Below, one piece after another: positions 1 through 7,936 of a DNA stretch of 64,000 bases. The stretch comes from a bacterium 1XD42-1 (GTDB taxonomy: Bacteria; Bacillota; Clostridia; Oscillospirales; Ruminococcaceae), in NCBI GenBank assembly GCA_003612625.1, contig RAZJ01000007.1, positions 44,630-108,629 on the forward strand. Direction: 5' to 3'. Under the pieces are notes generated by a model. That model had not been told where the DNA came from and did not search any database. It saw nothing but the letters and a program-made list of their open reading frames with translations. Positions within the stretch are counted from its first letter, which is position 1. Each line of letters begins with the position of its first letter. A program made the position numbers and the translations under genes.

Positions 1-11
1 GGGATTCAAAT

Positions 12-320
12 ATGAAACAGATTTTACAGGAAAATTTAATTTATGAAATCCTTTCTGTGGTGGAAGAAATTCCGGAAGGCCGGGTTGCGACCTATGGGCA
101 AATTGCCAGGCTGATTGGAAGGGAAAAGAATGCGCGGCTTGTTGGGAAGGTTCTCAGCATGGCCGGATATTATGGAAAATATCCTTGCCATCGGGTGGTC
201 AACCATGCAGGGCGATTGGCTCCGGGATGGCCGGAACAGAAAGATTTACTGCGTCAGGAAGGGGTTTCTTTAAAAAATGAAAACCATGTGAATCTAAAAG
301 AGTACCAATGGCAGGATTAA
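12..320 (+). CDS. MGMT-family alkyltransferase-like protein (DNA-binding domain only)
   Basis: This 102-residue protein matches the C-terminal, DNA-binding and active-site domain of O6-alkylguanine-DNA alkyltransferases. Visible features are the helix-turn-helix segment VATYGQIARLIG (about residues 26-37) and the active-site motif PCHRV. Alkyltransferase-like (ATL) proteins of this size usually have Trp or another residue in place of the Cys; here the Cys is present, so real dealkylation activity is possible although the N-terminal domain of classical Ada/Ogt is missing. It would either repair O6-alkylguanine or flag it for excision repair. It is convergent with the next gene and overlaps its end by 4 nt. 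The start is only 11 bases from the window edge, so its promoter and operon partners cannot be seen. Confidence 0.8.
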   Translation: MKQILQENLIYEILSVVEEIPEGRVATYGQIARLIGREKNARLVGKVLSMAGYYGKYPCHRVVNHAGRLAPGWPEQKDLLRQEGVSLKNENHVNLKEYQWQD

Positions 321-1588
321 AAATTTGGAACCAGTCCCTTGTCCATTAAAGACTGGGCTGCCAATAGAATTCCGGCTTTTCCGGAGGGATATGTAATCCC
401 GCCTTGAAGCCATGCAGCATAAGGCTCCCTCATAGGCCCGTCGGCTGACAATTCAATAGAAGCCCCTAACGTAAATGCACCGGCCGCCATAATGACTTTG
501 CTGTCATAGCCTGGCATATCCCAGGGTTCTGGTGTTACAAAAGCATCAATCGGGGCGCCTTTTTGGATTCCCTGACAGAAAGCCGTTAAGCCTTCCGGCG
601 TATTTAAGCGTACAGCTTGGATAATATCTGTACGGGGAGCATCAAAAGCAGGGGAAACAGCAAATCCCATTTTTGCAAGCAAAGCCGAAGCAAAGACAGC
701 CGTTTTTAATGCAGAAGCGACAACCGTAGGGGCATGGAACAAGCCTAAATACATTTCCCGCAATTCTCCTAAGGTACACCCGACTTCTTTTCCAACGCCT
801 GGGGCTGTCAAACGGCAGGCACAAAGTTCAATTAAATCCGCCCGTCCGGCAATATAGCCTCCGGTTTTTGCAATCCCGCCGCCAGGGTTTTTAATTAAGG
901 AACCGATAATCAGATCAGCACCTGCATGGGTAGGCTCCTGCCGTTCGACAAATTCTCCATAACAGTTATCCACCATAATAATTGCATCCGGATTAGAAGA
1001 ACGGATCAGAGAAATCATTTTTGCAATGGTATCCATAGACAAAGATTCCCGTAGGGAATATCCCCGGGAACGCTGTAAATAAGCGACCTTTGCCCCTTTG
1101 ACAGCCTGCGGGATTCCGTTAAAATCCGGTGTTCCATCCGGTAACAAATCAAGCTGGCGGTACTGGACGCCAAATTCCTTTAAACAACCATGGCCTCCTT
1201 CCACTACCCCTAAAACGGGTAATAAGGTGTCATAAGGCGTTCCGGAAAGGCATACCAGTGTATCTCCAGGCCGGAGAACCCCAAAAAGGGCTGTCGTTAA
1301 AGCATGGGTTCCAGATACAAAATTATGGCGGATTAAAGCGTCTTCACAGTGAAAAACAGTTGCTAAAACCCGGTCTAAAGTTTCCCGTCCCCGGTCCCCG
1401 TAGCCATAACCAGTGGAACCAATAAAATGGCTTTCGCTGACACCGCATTCAATAAAAGCAGACAGCATTTTATATCCATTATATTCTGCATTTTCGTCAA
1501 TCCGGTTAAAAACAGGCGCACATTGTTTTTCAGCTTCTTTTGCGGCCTGTAATAAAGACGGACTGACAGGAAAAAATTCTTCGATCAT
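317..1588 (-). CDS. Methionine gamma-lyase/aluminum resistance family PLP enzyme
   Basis: A 423-residue, fold-type I PLP-dependent enzyme of the family annotated as methionine gamma-lyase family or aluminum resistance protein. Family-typical stretches include GSTGYGYGDRGRETLD near residue 55, the FVSGTHALTTALFG cofactor-phosphate region, and IMVDNCYGEFVE followed by GSLIKNPGGGIAKTGGY, where the Lys is the expected PLP Schiff-base residue. The physiological substrate of this family is not settled; cysteine/methionine-type C-S lyase chemistry is inferred from homology. The reading frame is open for another 107 codons upstream, but the ATG at 1588 has an AGGAGG site 6-7 nt before it and gives the family's usual length. 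It overlaps the upstream GNAT gene by 4 nt (ATGA), so the two are probably translationally coupled. Confidence 0.85.
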   Translation of the reverse strand: MIEEFFPVSPSLLQAAKEAEKQCAPVFNRIDENAEYNGYKMLSAFIECGVSESHFIGSTGYGYGDRGRETLDRVLATVFHCEDALIRHNFVSGTHALTTALFGVLRPGDTLVCLSGTPYDTLLPVLGVVEGGHGCLKEFGVQYRQLDLLPDGTPDFNGIPQAVKGAKVAYLQRSRGYSLRESLSMDTIAKMISLIRSSNPDAIIMVDNCYGEFVERQEPTHAGADLIIGSLIKNPGGGIAKTGGYIAGRADLIELCACRLTAPGVGKEVGCTLGELREMYLGLFHAPTVVASALKTAVFASALLAKMGFAVSPAFDAPRTDIIQAVRLNTPEGLTAFCQGIQKGAPIDAFVTPEPWDMPGYDSKVIMAAGAFTLGASIELSADGPMREPYAAWLQGGITYPSGKAGILLAAQSLMDKGLVPNF

Positions 1589-2316
1589 AATGCCTCCTGA
1601 AAATTCCAATCCGCAGCCAGCCCTTTTTGCAGCCAGCCGCGTTTCTGATAATATTCTGCAATTTGCTGGTTTTTTGCAATCAAAAAAAGCTGCTCCTTTT
1701 GCCGGGTACAAAAGGCAGCCCCATAATTTAAAAGCAGGCTTCCATATCCCAGCTTCCGGAAGCTGGGAAGGACTGCAAAAGCGCCTCCCAGGGCTTGTCC
1801 GCAAGCCCGGAACAGAAGACAGAAAACACCCGTAATCTGTCCCCGGTCTAAGAGAAGGAAACACTTGGAAAAGTGGTGGCGGCACCGGTAAGAGAAATCC
1901 ACAAGCCACGGTTCCAACTGGGTGGAGGCGGCAAAATCCGGATCACACTGACATAAAAGCTCATATACAGGGGAAAGGCGATCCGGTATCACAACGGAAA
2001 TCCCTTCCGGAAGTACCGGAAAGGAGGGCATGAGGGGAGCTTCCATTACGGGCCTTAAATGGGCCTGGGGAAATATTTCCAGCAGAAAGGAAGCTTCCCC
2101 TTCGATCCGTCCGCCTAAAAATTGCAGGAATTCCTCCAATTCCGAAAGATCCTCCGGTTCCCCGCAAAGGGTAACTGTCGTCCCTATCCGGGTGATGATG
2201 CAATGATTTTGCTGCCACATTTCACCGCCGCATTGTGCAATAACAGCCTGCTTTGCCTGAAAAATACCCGGCGCCGATATTTTCCGGTTTTCCGGTTCCA
2301 AAAGGGCATGGATCAT
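1585..2316 (-). CDS. GNAT-family N-acetyltransferase
   Basis: A 243-residue protein whose C-terminal half has the GNAT fold: AFAVLPSFRKLGYGSLLL (about residues 178-195) is the acetyl-CoA pyrophosphate-binding region (beta4-alpha3), followed by a segment ending in YYQKRGW, the typical strand-helix end of the fold. The N-terminal half is not recognised and may bind substrate. The substrate is unknown. The start lies 6 nt after the stop of the upstream M42 peptidase with little Shine-Dalgarno complementarity, which suggests coupling; the 3' end overlaps the PLP enzyme gene by 4 nt. The run from 4337 down to 317 therefore looks like one operon: two aminopeptidases, this acetyltransferase and the PLP lyase. 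Confidence 0.75.
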   Translation of the reverse strand: MIHALLEPENRKISAPGIFQAKQAVIAQCGGEMWQQNHCIITRIGTTVTLCGEPEDLSELEEFLQFLGGRIEGEASFLLEIFPQAHLRPVMEAPLMPSFPVLPEGISVVIPDRLSPVYELLCQCDPDFAASTQLEPWLVDFSYRCRHHFSKCFLLLDRGQITGVFCLLFRACGQALGGAFAVLPSFRKLGYGSLLLNYGAAFCTRQKEQLFLIAKNQQIAEYYQKRGWLQKGLAADWNFQEAL

Positions 2317-2322
2317 AATAAT

Positions 2323-3318
2323 TTATAGTTTATCCAGCAATTTTATTGTTTCTTCCACATCGGAACGGCACAATACACAGGATTGTGTATGAAGATACCG
2401 GCAGGGAAGGGAAACAGCTAAAACTTTGGCGCCATCTCCAGCAGTTTGAATACAGCGGGATTCATTACCGCCATACACGCCTAATTTACTCTGACAGCGG
2501 ATGCCCTTCAAACGGGCCACAGACAAGGTATTCCGATATAATTCCATATCGTATACCGTTCCTTTATCCATGAAAGATAAAACCGGCCCCTGACCTAAAC
2601 GGCATACCTGTTTATTTTCCGGTGTATCCGGAATATCACAGGCTGTTGTCGCTTCCAAAATAATCCCGATTTCCGGTTTTATTTGAGTAGCTGCTGTTTT
2701 CGCACCAGCTCCGCCGGTTTCCTCCTGGACGGTAAAGGCAAAATGTGTATCAACAGATAAATCCGACTGGATCAAATGGATCAGCAATGCACATCCTGCC
2801 CGGTCATCTAAGGCTTTCCCTTGAATTTTCCCATCCCCGAATTCTAAATATTGGGAACAAAATACAGCCCGATCCCCAGGCTTCACAACACTTTCCGCCT
2901 GTTCTTTATCTTGAGCGCCAATGTCAATATACATATCCTGGATTGCAGCAGCTTTCCCCCGTTCCTTTTCTGATTTCTGGTGCATGGCTTTTGTGCCAAT
3001 AACGCCGGGAAGGGCCCCAACCATTACTTTTTTGCCAGCTAATGATCTGGCGTCTATACCGCCAACTGTGGCAAACCGTAATAAACCGCTGTCTTCGATA
3101 TAAGTGATGATAAAACCCACTTCATCCATATGGGCCGAAAGCATTCTCCGGAAAGGCGCCCGGAATTTTCCTGTTTTAAAGGCTAGGATATTGCCTAAAG
3201 CGTCAACCCGGTAATCACAGTACCCGTCAATCCGGCGCAGGATTTCATTCCGGACAGCATCTTCACAGCCGGAAACACCTGGCAAACCGCTTAAAGTTTT
3301 CATACATTCCCAAATCAT
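2323..3318 (-). CDS. M42 family metallopeptidase (second of a tandem pair)
   Basis: A 331-residue aminopeptidase of the M42 (glutamyl/deblocking aminopeptidase, FrvX-like) family. Expected dinuclear-metal and catalytic motifs are visible in order: AHMDEVGF (metal His, catalytic Asp), LDDRAGC (bridging Asp), EETGGAGA (catalytic Glu and metal Glu) and CRYLHT near the end (metal His). These enzymes form large cytosolic tetrahedral dodecamers that trim peptides from the N terminus. The frame is open further upstream, but the ATG at 3318 overlaps the stop of the preceding paralogue (ATGA) and has GGAGG 7 nt upstream. Its C terminus has RYLHTQSCVLCRSDVE where the paralogue has RYMHTPVEVID, so substrate preference may differ. 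Confidence 0.88.
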   Translation of the reverse strand: MIWECMKTLSGLPGVSGCEDAVRNEILRRIDGYCDYRVDALGNILAFKTGKFRAPFRRMLSAHMDEVGFIITYIEDSGLLRFATVGGIDARSLAGKKVMVGALPGVIGTKAMHQKSEKERGKAAAIQDMYIDIGAQDKEQAESVVKPGDRAVFCSQYLEFGDGKIQGKALDDRAGCALLIHLIQSDLSVDTHFAFTVQEETGGAGAKTAATQIKPEIGIILEATTACDIPDTPENKQVCRLGQGPVLSFMDKGTVYDMELYRNTLSVARLKGIRCQSKLGVYGGNESRCIQTAGDGAKVLAVSLPCRYLHTQSCVLCRSDVEETIKLLDKL

Positions 3319-4337
3319 AAAGCGCCTCCAAATTTTTCCCGGCCATAAGTGGCAATCAAATCTACTACGGAATGGATGTCCTTCGGATCGATAACTTCTA
3401 CGGGAGTATGCATATACCGCAAAGGAATGGAAAGAAGGGAACATGCTACCCCGGCATTGGCAACAGCAATAGCATCACTGTCTGTACCGGTTCTTCCGCC
3501 CATCACTTCAGGCTGCCAGGGAATCTCATGTTCTTTTGCGATCCGGCACATAGCATTTGTCATATCATTATCCAGAATCGGGGAAATCCCAATCATAACG
3601 CCTTTTGCCATTTCCCCGCACTGGCTGCGGCGGGCGTCAGGCGTATGGGCAAAGCTTACATCTACAATAATAGCATGAGTAGGAGCGATCATACGGGCAG
3701 CAGTAGCAGCCCCTTGTTCCCCGACTTCCTCTAAGGTGCTGAGCAGGACGGAAATGGAACAGTTTAAAGACAATTCGCTTAAAGCCTGTGCAGCGATCAT
3801 AACGGCAACACATCCGGCCCGGTTATCCAGTCCCTGGGAAGTATACCGGCCATTTAATAATTCAGAGGGCTCCTGTAAAAAGGTGATCCGGCTGCCAACA
3901 GGGATTTTTTCTTCTGTCTGTTCTTTCGAGGAAAAGCCAACATCAACAGCTAAATCCTCCACTTGGGGCAAGTCGTCATTTTCTTTTGATAAATGAGGCG
4001 GTACGGTACAGACAACCCCTGGGAAAACACGCTTTCCCACATGAACCTGTACCTGGGCCGCAGGCAGTACCCCCCGATCTATGCCGCCTACACCAGCTAC
4101 ACGGAGGAAACCTTCCTCTGTAATGCCTGTTACCACCAGCCCGATTTGATCCATATGGGCCTCCAACAGCAAATGGGGTGCGTTAGGGCCTTTTTCTTGG
4201 ACTGTATAAATATAAGAACCCAATGGCGTCCGTTTCCAAGGCCAAGGCCAGTAAAAAACATCCTGCACACCATCTTCACAGCCGGATACGCCGGGAATTT
4301 GGGCCATTTTTTCCACCAGGTTCATAAATTCTTCCAT
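3315..4337 (-). CDS. M42 family metallopeptidase (first of a tandem pair)
   Basis: A 340-residue M42 aminopeptidase with all expected metal and catalytic motifs: EAHMDQIGL, GLDNRAGC, LEEVGEQGA, VDVSFA and PLRYMHTPVEV. It is the promoter-proximal member of a tandem pair and overlaps the next gene by 4 nt. The N-terminal region is short and aromatic (FYWPWPWK near residue 30), a local oddity compared with its paralogue. The start is preceded by an AGGAGG-like site in TAAAGGAGGTTT. The pair probably arose by duplication, though the two proteins are clearly diverged. The gene is divergent from the rluA-type gene across about 125 bp. Confidence 0.88.
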   Translation of the reverse strand: MEEFMNLVEKMAQIPGVSGCEDGVQDVFYWPWPWKRTPLGSYIYTVQEKGPNAPHLLLEAHMDQIGLVVTGITEEGFLRVAGVGGIDRGVLPAAQVQVHVGKRVFPGVVCTVPPHLSKENDDLPQVEDLAVDVGFSSKEQTEEKIPVGSRITFLQEPSELLNGRYTSQGLDNRAGCVAVMIAAQALSELSLNCSISVLLSTLEEVGEQGAATAARMIAPTHAIIVDVSFAHTPDARRSQCGEMAKGVMIGISPILDNDMTNAMCRIAKEHEIPWQPEVMGGRTGTDSDAIAVANAGVACSLLSIPLRYMHTPVEVIDPKDIHSVVDLIATYGREKFGGAL

Positions 4338-4390
4338 AAAAACCTCCTTTATTTATGGATAGTCTTGCTTTTTAAAATCTTAATTTGTAT

Positions 4391-4417
4391 ATTATACTAA
4401 AAAGGATAGAAATGCAA
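4391..4417 (-). promoter_or_regulatory. Putative sigma-A promoter of the M42 peptidase operon
   Basis: On the minus strand there is TTGCAT, a 15-bp spacer and a perfect TATAAT (plus-strand positions 4391-4396 for the -10). The spacer is short, so the -35 assignment is weaker than the -10. Confidence 0.4.
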
Positions 4418-4462
4418 GGGTTACAACCGTGTTTTAATACGGGAATATAGAGGAGGAACGGA

Positions 4463-5425
4463 ATGAAAGAAATACGGATTGAAGAAAATGATGCCGGACA
4501 GCGTTTGGACAAATTTCTTACAAAAGCTTTGCCCCTGCTGCCCCAATCTTTACTATATAAGTCTATCCGCTGCAAGCGGATTAAATGCAATGGAAAACGC
4601 TGTGAAATTTCTACACGGCTCCAAACTGGAGATATTCTTTCCCTTTATTTGAATGACGAATTTTTTATCCCTCAAAAAGAAAAATCTTTTTTATCTGTAC
4701 CCGCAGCTTTGGAAATCCTTTATGAAGATGAAAACCTGCTTTTGGTGGATAAAAAGCCCGGCCTGGTTGTCCATGAAGATGCCGCAGATACAAAGGATAC
4801 TTTAATTGCCCGCATCCAGCATTATCTTTATGAAACAGGGGCTTATAATCCGGATCAGGAAAACAGCTTTGCTCCCGCTTTGTGCAACCGGATTGACCGG
4901 AATACAGGTGGGATTGTACTGGCGGCAAAAAATGCAGCAACCCTGCGGGTACTGAATGAAAAGATAAAAAACCGGGAAATAAAAAAACAATACCTTTGTA
5001 TTGTCCATGGAAAAATGGAAAAGCCTTCCGGGACTTTAAGAGCCTGGCTGTATAAAGACAGCTCTGCAAACCAGGTGCAGATATTTGACCATCCTGTTCC
5101 GGAAGGCCGCACCATTCTGACCCGTTACCGGGTTTTAGGCCAGCAGGGCCGTTTTTCCTTATTGGAAGTGGATCTGCTTACAGGCCGCACCCATCAAATC
5201 CGGGCTCATTTTGCCCACATTGGCCATCCTCTTTTGGGGGACACCAAATATGGGCGGTATAAAGAGGATAAAAAACTGGGTTATTATTTTCAGGCACTTT
5301 ATTCTTACCGGGTTACATTTGCCTTTCAAGGCAATGCAGAACATTTGGAATATTTGACAGGAAAGTCATTTCAGGCAAAAAAGGTCCCTTTTCAAGAAGA
5401 TTTTGCCGCGGGAAAAATAATATAA
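4463..5425 (+). CDS. RluA-family pseudouridine synthase
   Basis: A 320-residue RNA pseudouridine synthase. An N-terminal S4 RNA-binding domain (about residues 1-70, beginning with RIEENDAGQRLDKFL) is followed by the RluA catalytic domain. The catalytic aspartate sits in CNRIDRNTGGIVLAAK, a variant of the usual RLDxxTSG. LLTGRTHQIRAHFAHIGHPLLGD carries the conserved substrate-binding Arg and His region. It should isomerise uridines in 23S rRNA or tRNA; which site (RluC-, RluD- or other type) cannot be decided from sequence alone. An AGGAGG site precedes the ATG by 7 nt. It is convergent with the following gene, with a shared terminator between them. Confidence 0.9.
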   Translation: MKEIRIEENDAGQRLDKFLTKALPLLPQSLLYKSIRCKRIKCNGKRCEISTRLQTGDILSLYLNDEFFIPQKEKSFLSVPAALEILYEDENLLLVDKKPGLVVHEDAADTKDTLIARIQHYLYETGAYNPDQENSFAPALCNRIDRNTGGIVLAAKNAATLRVLNEKIKNREIKKQYLCIVHGKMEKPSGTLRAWLYKDSSANQVQIFDHPVPEGRTILTRYRVLGQQGRFSLLEVDLLTGRTHQIRAHFAHIGHPLLGDTKYGRYKEDKKLGYYFQALYSYRVTFAFQGNAEHLEYLTGKSFQAKKVPFQEDFAAGKII

Positions 5426-5463
5426 TATAATTCATACAGGAATAGTATGATATATGGAGCTGA

Positions 5464-5495
5464 AAAAAGCGGGAGTGCATTACCTCCCGCCTTTT
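5464..5495. terminator. Bidirectional rho-independent terminator
   Basis: Stem AGCGGGAG/CTCCCGCC-type with an 8-nt loop, flanked by A and T runs on both sides, between convergent genes. Confidence 0.8.
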
Positions 5496-5504
5496 ATATG
5501 AAAA

Positions 5505-6062
5505 TTAACGGATTAACTGCATCCGCAACACAAGCTGTGTACAATACATTGTAAAATAATTGGAAAGCTCACATCCATATCGGACAAATAAATTATCATT
5601 TTCCCGGCCGCTTAACCGCGCAAAAACCTTTCCAATGGCATTGGGATCTCCCGGCGCACTGCGTACCGATAATATGTACTGGCTGAACACGGCATTATCT
5701 GTGATGCGCTCATAAACCTGAGGCGCATCCCGCCGTAAGCAGTCATAAAAACTGGACATAGCTGACTGGGCCACAATGGATGCCGGACATAAATCTTCCA
5801 CAACCTGATTTACTACATAAGCAAATAATACACTGCGCTGGAGCAGGGTTGCACCGTCATCATAAGCGCCTACGCCAAAATTTACAATTCCCCGATCCCC
5901 AGCGCTTAATTCTGCTGCAAACTGTGCTCCAAGCTGTTTGGCTTTTTCCATATTGCCATTTTGGGTTTCCCGCATGAAAGCGGTAGCTGCCCCCTCTGAG
6001 GAGTCAAACAATTCCGAAGGATCATTAGGCGCAATTTTCATATCGCTGTCGTCGTAAGGCAA
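5505..6062 (-). CDS. Conserved hypothetical protein (185 aa)
   Basis: I do not recognise this protein. It is 185 residues, has no signal peptide or membrane segment, is acidic at the N terminus (DDSD, DPSELFDSSEG) and mostly helical in appearance, with several Cys residues (LCP, YDCLRR, GCELS, YCTQ). The chosen start is a TTG at 6062 because a purine-rich GGTGGTGG site sits just upstream, whereas the first in-frame ATG at 6041 has none. It lies immediately downstream (35 nt) of the PHP phosphoesterase on the same strand, so the two may be cotranscribed. It ends at a convergent terminator. Confidence 0.6.
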   Translation of the reverse strand: MPYDDSDMKIAPNDPSELFDSSEGAATAFMRETQNGNMEKAKQLGAQFAAELSAGDRGIVNFGVGAYDDGATLLQRSVLFAYVVNQVVEDLCPASIVAQSAMSSFYDCLRRDAPQVYERITDNAVFSQYILSVRSAPGDPNAIGKVFARLSGRENDNLFVRYGCELSNYFTMYCTQLVLRMQLIR

Positions 6063-6097
6063 TCAAGCCACCACCTTTTTTATAGAAAGCAAAACAT

Positions 6098-6934
6098 TTA
6101 TAAACTCCGGGATGCTGCCAAAGCAAAAATCCGTTCTAAGGCATCATCCTGTGTTGTACAAAATCCAACCGGACGGGGCAGGGAAGAATAAGCCCCATGA
6201 AAATCCGTCCCGCCAGTAGGAATTAAATGATAACGTTCAATGGTTTCTTCAATAATGGCAGTATCTTCTTCACGCATCCGGGGGTAATGGTGTTCAATAC
6301 CATCCAGCATCCCTTTTGCAGCCATATCTTTCATGGTTTCAATGGAATGATATACAGAAGGATGAGCCATAACACAGACCCCGCCTGCTTTGCGGATACA
6401 AGCTGCCGTTTCCCAGACATCTAAATAAGTATGGGAAATTTTATAGCTTCCCCCATCCCCTAATAATTCCCGGTAAAGGCTGCCATAAATCTGATCCGTA
6501 TACCCCATTTCAATCAGGGCGCGCATAATATGCACTTGATAAAGGCAGGTGGAATTTGCTGCATACAGCATCACCTGTTCTTGGGAAACCGGGTAGTTTT
6601 CTGCTACTTTTTCTAAGCTTTTCCGGAAGGAACGGTCCCGGCTGGGGAGTATTTTTTTACATAAGGCATCCAGTATGCCAGGACGGGTGGGCAGGTAACA
6701 AAGAAGATGGACTTTGATTCCCCGCTGCATATCCATTGTAGAAAATTCCACACCAGGGATCACCATAATTCCTAACCGATCCCCTTCTGCAACAGCCCGT
6801 GATACCCCCGCTAAGGTATCATGATCTGTAATGGCAACCGCTTCTAAGCCAACTTGCTTTGCATAAGCCACCAGTTCCTCCGGAGAAGAAGAACCGTCTG
6901 AACAATAGGTATGGCAATGGAGATCTGCTGTCAT
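6098..6934 (-). CDS. PHP-domain phosphoesterase (YciV/RNase AM-like)
   Basis: A 278-residue PHP-family metal-dependent phosphoesterase. The four PHP motifs are visible: DLHCHTYCSDG at the N terminus, AITDHDTLAGV (about residues 35-45), a central VCVMAHPSVYHS and a C-terminal PTGGTDFHG. This arrangement matches the YciV/TrpH-like group, one member of which is RNase AM, a 5'-3' exonuclease acting on short RNA and on pAp-type nucleotides; assignment to that precise activity is inference. A clear promoter precedes it (6999-7027). Confidence 0.82.
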   Translation of the reverse strand: MTADLHCHTYCSDGSSSPEELVAYAKQVGLEAVAITDHDTLAGVSRAVAEGDRLGIMVIPGVEFSTMDMQRGIKVHLLCYLPTRPGILDALCKKILPSRDRSFRKSLEKVAENYPVSQEQVMLYAANSTCLYQVHIMRALIEMGYTDQIYGSLYRELLGDGGSYKISHTYLDVWETAACIRKAGGVCVMAHPSVYHSIETMKDMAAKGMLDGIEHHYPRMREEDTAIIEETIERYHLIPTGGTDFHGAYSSLPRPVGFCTTQDDALERIFALAASRSL

Positions 6935-6998
6935 TTTCCCGCTTCCTTCTATCTATCAGAATCACAAAACAGAGCAGTTACTGACTGTTTCCTTCTAT

Positions 6999-7027
6999 AT
7001 TATAACCGAAGCAATGGATCTGTGCAA
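6999..7027 (-). promoter_or_regulatory. Sigma-A promoter for the PHP phosphoesterase gene
   Basis: Minus strand TTGCAC, 17-bp spacer, TATAAT. The start codon is about 65 nt downstream of the -10. Confidence 0.6.
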
Positions 7028-7110
7028 GAACTTACGGAGGATTTCCGCGATTTTCTACAATATTTTTATGCAATCTTATCCATATTCCTAAAAATCATGT
7101 GCAAATAACA

Positions 7111-7156
7111 AAAATGTAATGCAAAGGATTTAATTGATTTCCCTTGCATTACATTT
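7111..7156 (-). terminator. Terminator of yebC
   Basis: Inverted repeat with 15-16 bp arms (AAAATGTAATGCAA / TTGCATTACATTTT, with one bulge) and a T-rich tail on the minus strand, 20 nt after the yebC stop. Confidence 0.75.
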
Positions 7157-7175
7157 TATTACGGATTTTTAATTT

Positions 7176-7919
7176 TTAATCTTCTTCGTCATCTTCTGGC
7201 GCATCCCAGTTGTGATAAACATTCTGCACATCATCATTATCGTCAAACATATCCAAAAGCTTCTGCATTTTCTCGGTTAAATCCGGATCATCTATTTTTA
7301 CTTTTGTCATAGGGATATATTCTGCTTCTGCGGAATCATAAGTATATCCCATATTTGCTAATTGTCCAGCAACTTTTGATACGTCATTGGGCTGTGTCAT
7401 AACGGTAATCATGCCGTCCTCATATTGGAAATCCTCTGCGCCGGCTTCAAAAGCATCATCCATGGCTTTTTCTTCGTCAATTTTACCGTCTTCATTTTCA
7501 ATATAAATCATGCCTTTCCGGTCAAACAAAAAAGCAACGCTTCCGTTCTGGCCCAGATTGCCGCCGCATTTATCGAAATAATGGCGCAAATCTCCAGCAG
7601 TCCGGTTCCGGTTATCACTGAGGGTTTCTACAATGACAGCTACTCCGGCAGGCCCATAGCCTTCATACATAATTTCCTCATAATTTTCCTTGCTGTCCCC
7701 AGCCTTTTTCAGCAGGCGTTCAATATTTTCATTTGGCACATTATTGGCCTTTGCCTTTGCAATCAAATCCCGGAGCTTGCTGTTGTTGTTGGGATCGGAA
7801 CCGCCTTCTCTGGCAGCTACTGTAATTTCACGGCCAATTTTTGTAAAAATTTTTGCTCTGGCACCATCTGTTTTTTCTTTTTTGCGTTTGATATTTGCCC
7901 ATTTGGAATGTCCGGACAT
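7176..7919 (-). CDS. yebC: YebC/PmpR/TACO1-family protein
   Basis: A 247-residue member of the universal YebC family. The invariant N terminus MSGHSKWANIKRKK and the motif YEGYGPAGVAVIVE are present, with an acidic C terminus ending in DDEED. The family was first described as transcriptional regulators, and several members act on translation by relieving ribosome stalling at proline-rich stretches; either role is possible here. The gene follows the U32 gene by 17 nt and has its own Shine-Dalgarno site, so the two probably form an operon closed by the terminator at 7111-7156. Confidence 0.93.
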   Translation of the reverse strand: MSGHSKWANIKRKKEKTDGARAKIFTKIGREITVAAREGGSDPNNNSKLRDLIAKAKANNVPNENIERLLKKAGDSKENYEEIMYEGYGPAGVAVIVETLSDNRNRTAGDLRHYFDKCGGNLGQNGSVAFLFDRKGMIYIENEDGKIDEEKAMDDAFEAGAEDFQYEDGMITVMTQPNDVSKVAGQLANMGYTYDSAEAEYIPMTKVKIDDPDLTEKMQKLLDMFDDNDDVQNVYHNWDAPEDDEED

Positions 7920-7936
7920 AAAGATTCAACCTCTCT

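Noticed and set aside
1413..1835. 140-codon plus-strand open frame opposite the PLP enzyme and GNAT genes.
   Set aside because: No RBS, no homology, and both minus-strand genes are well supported.
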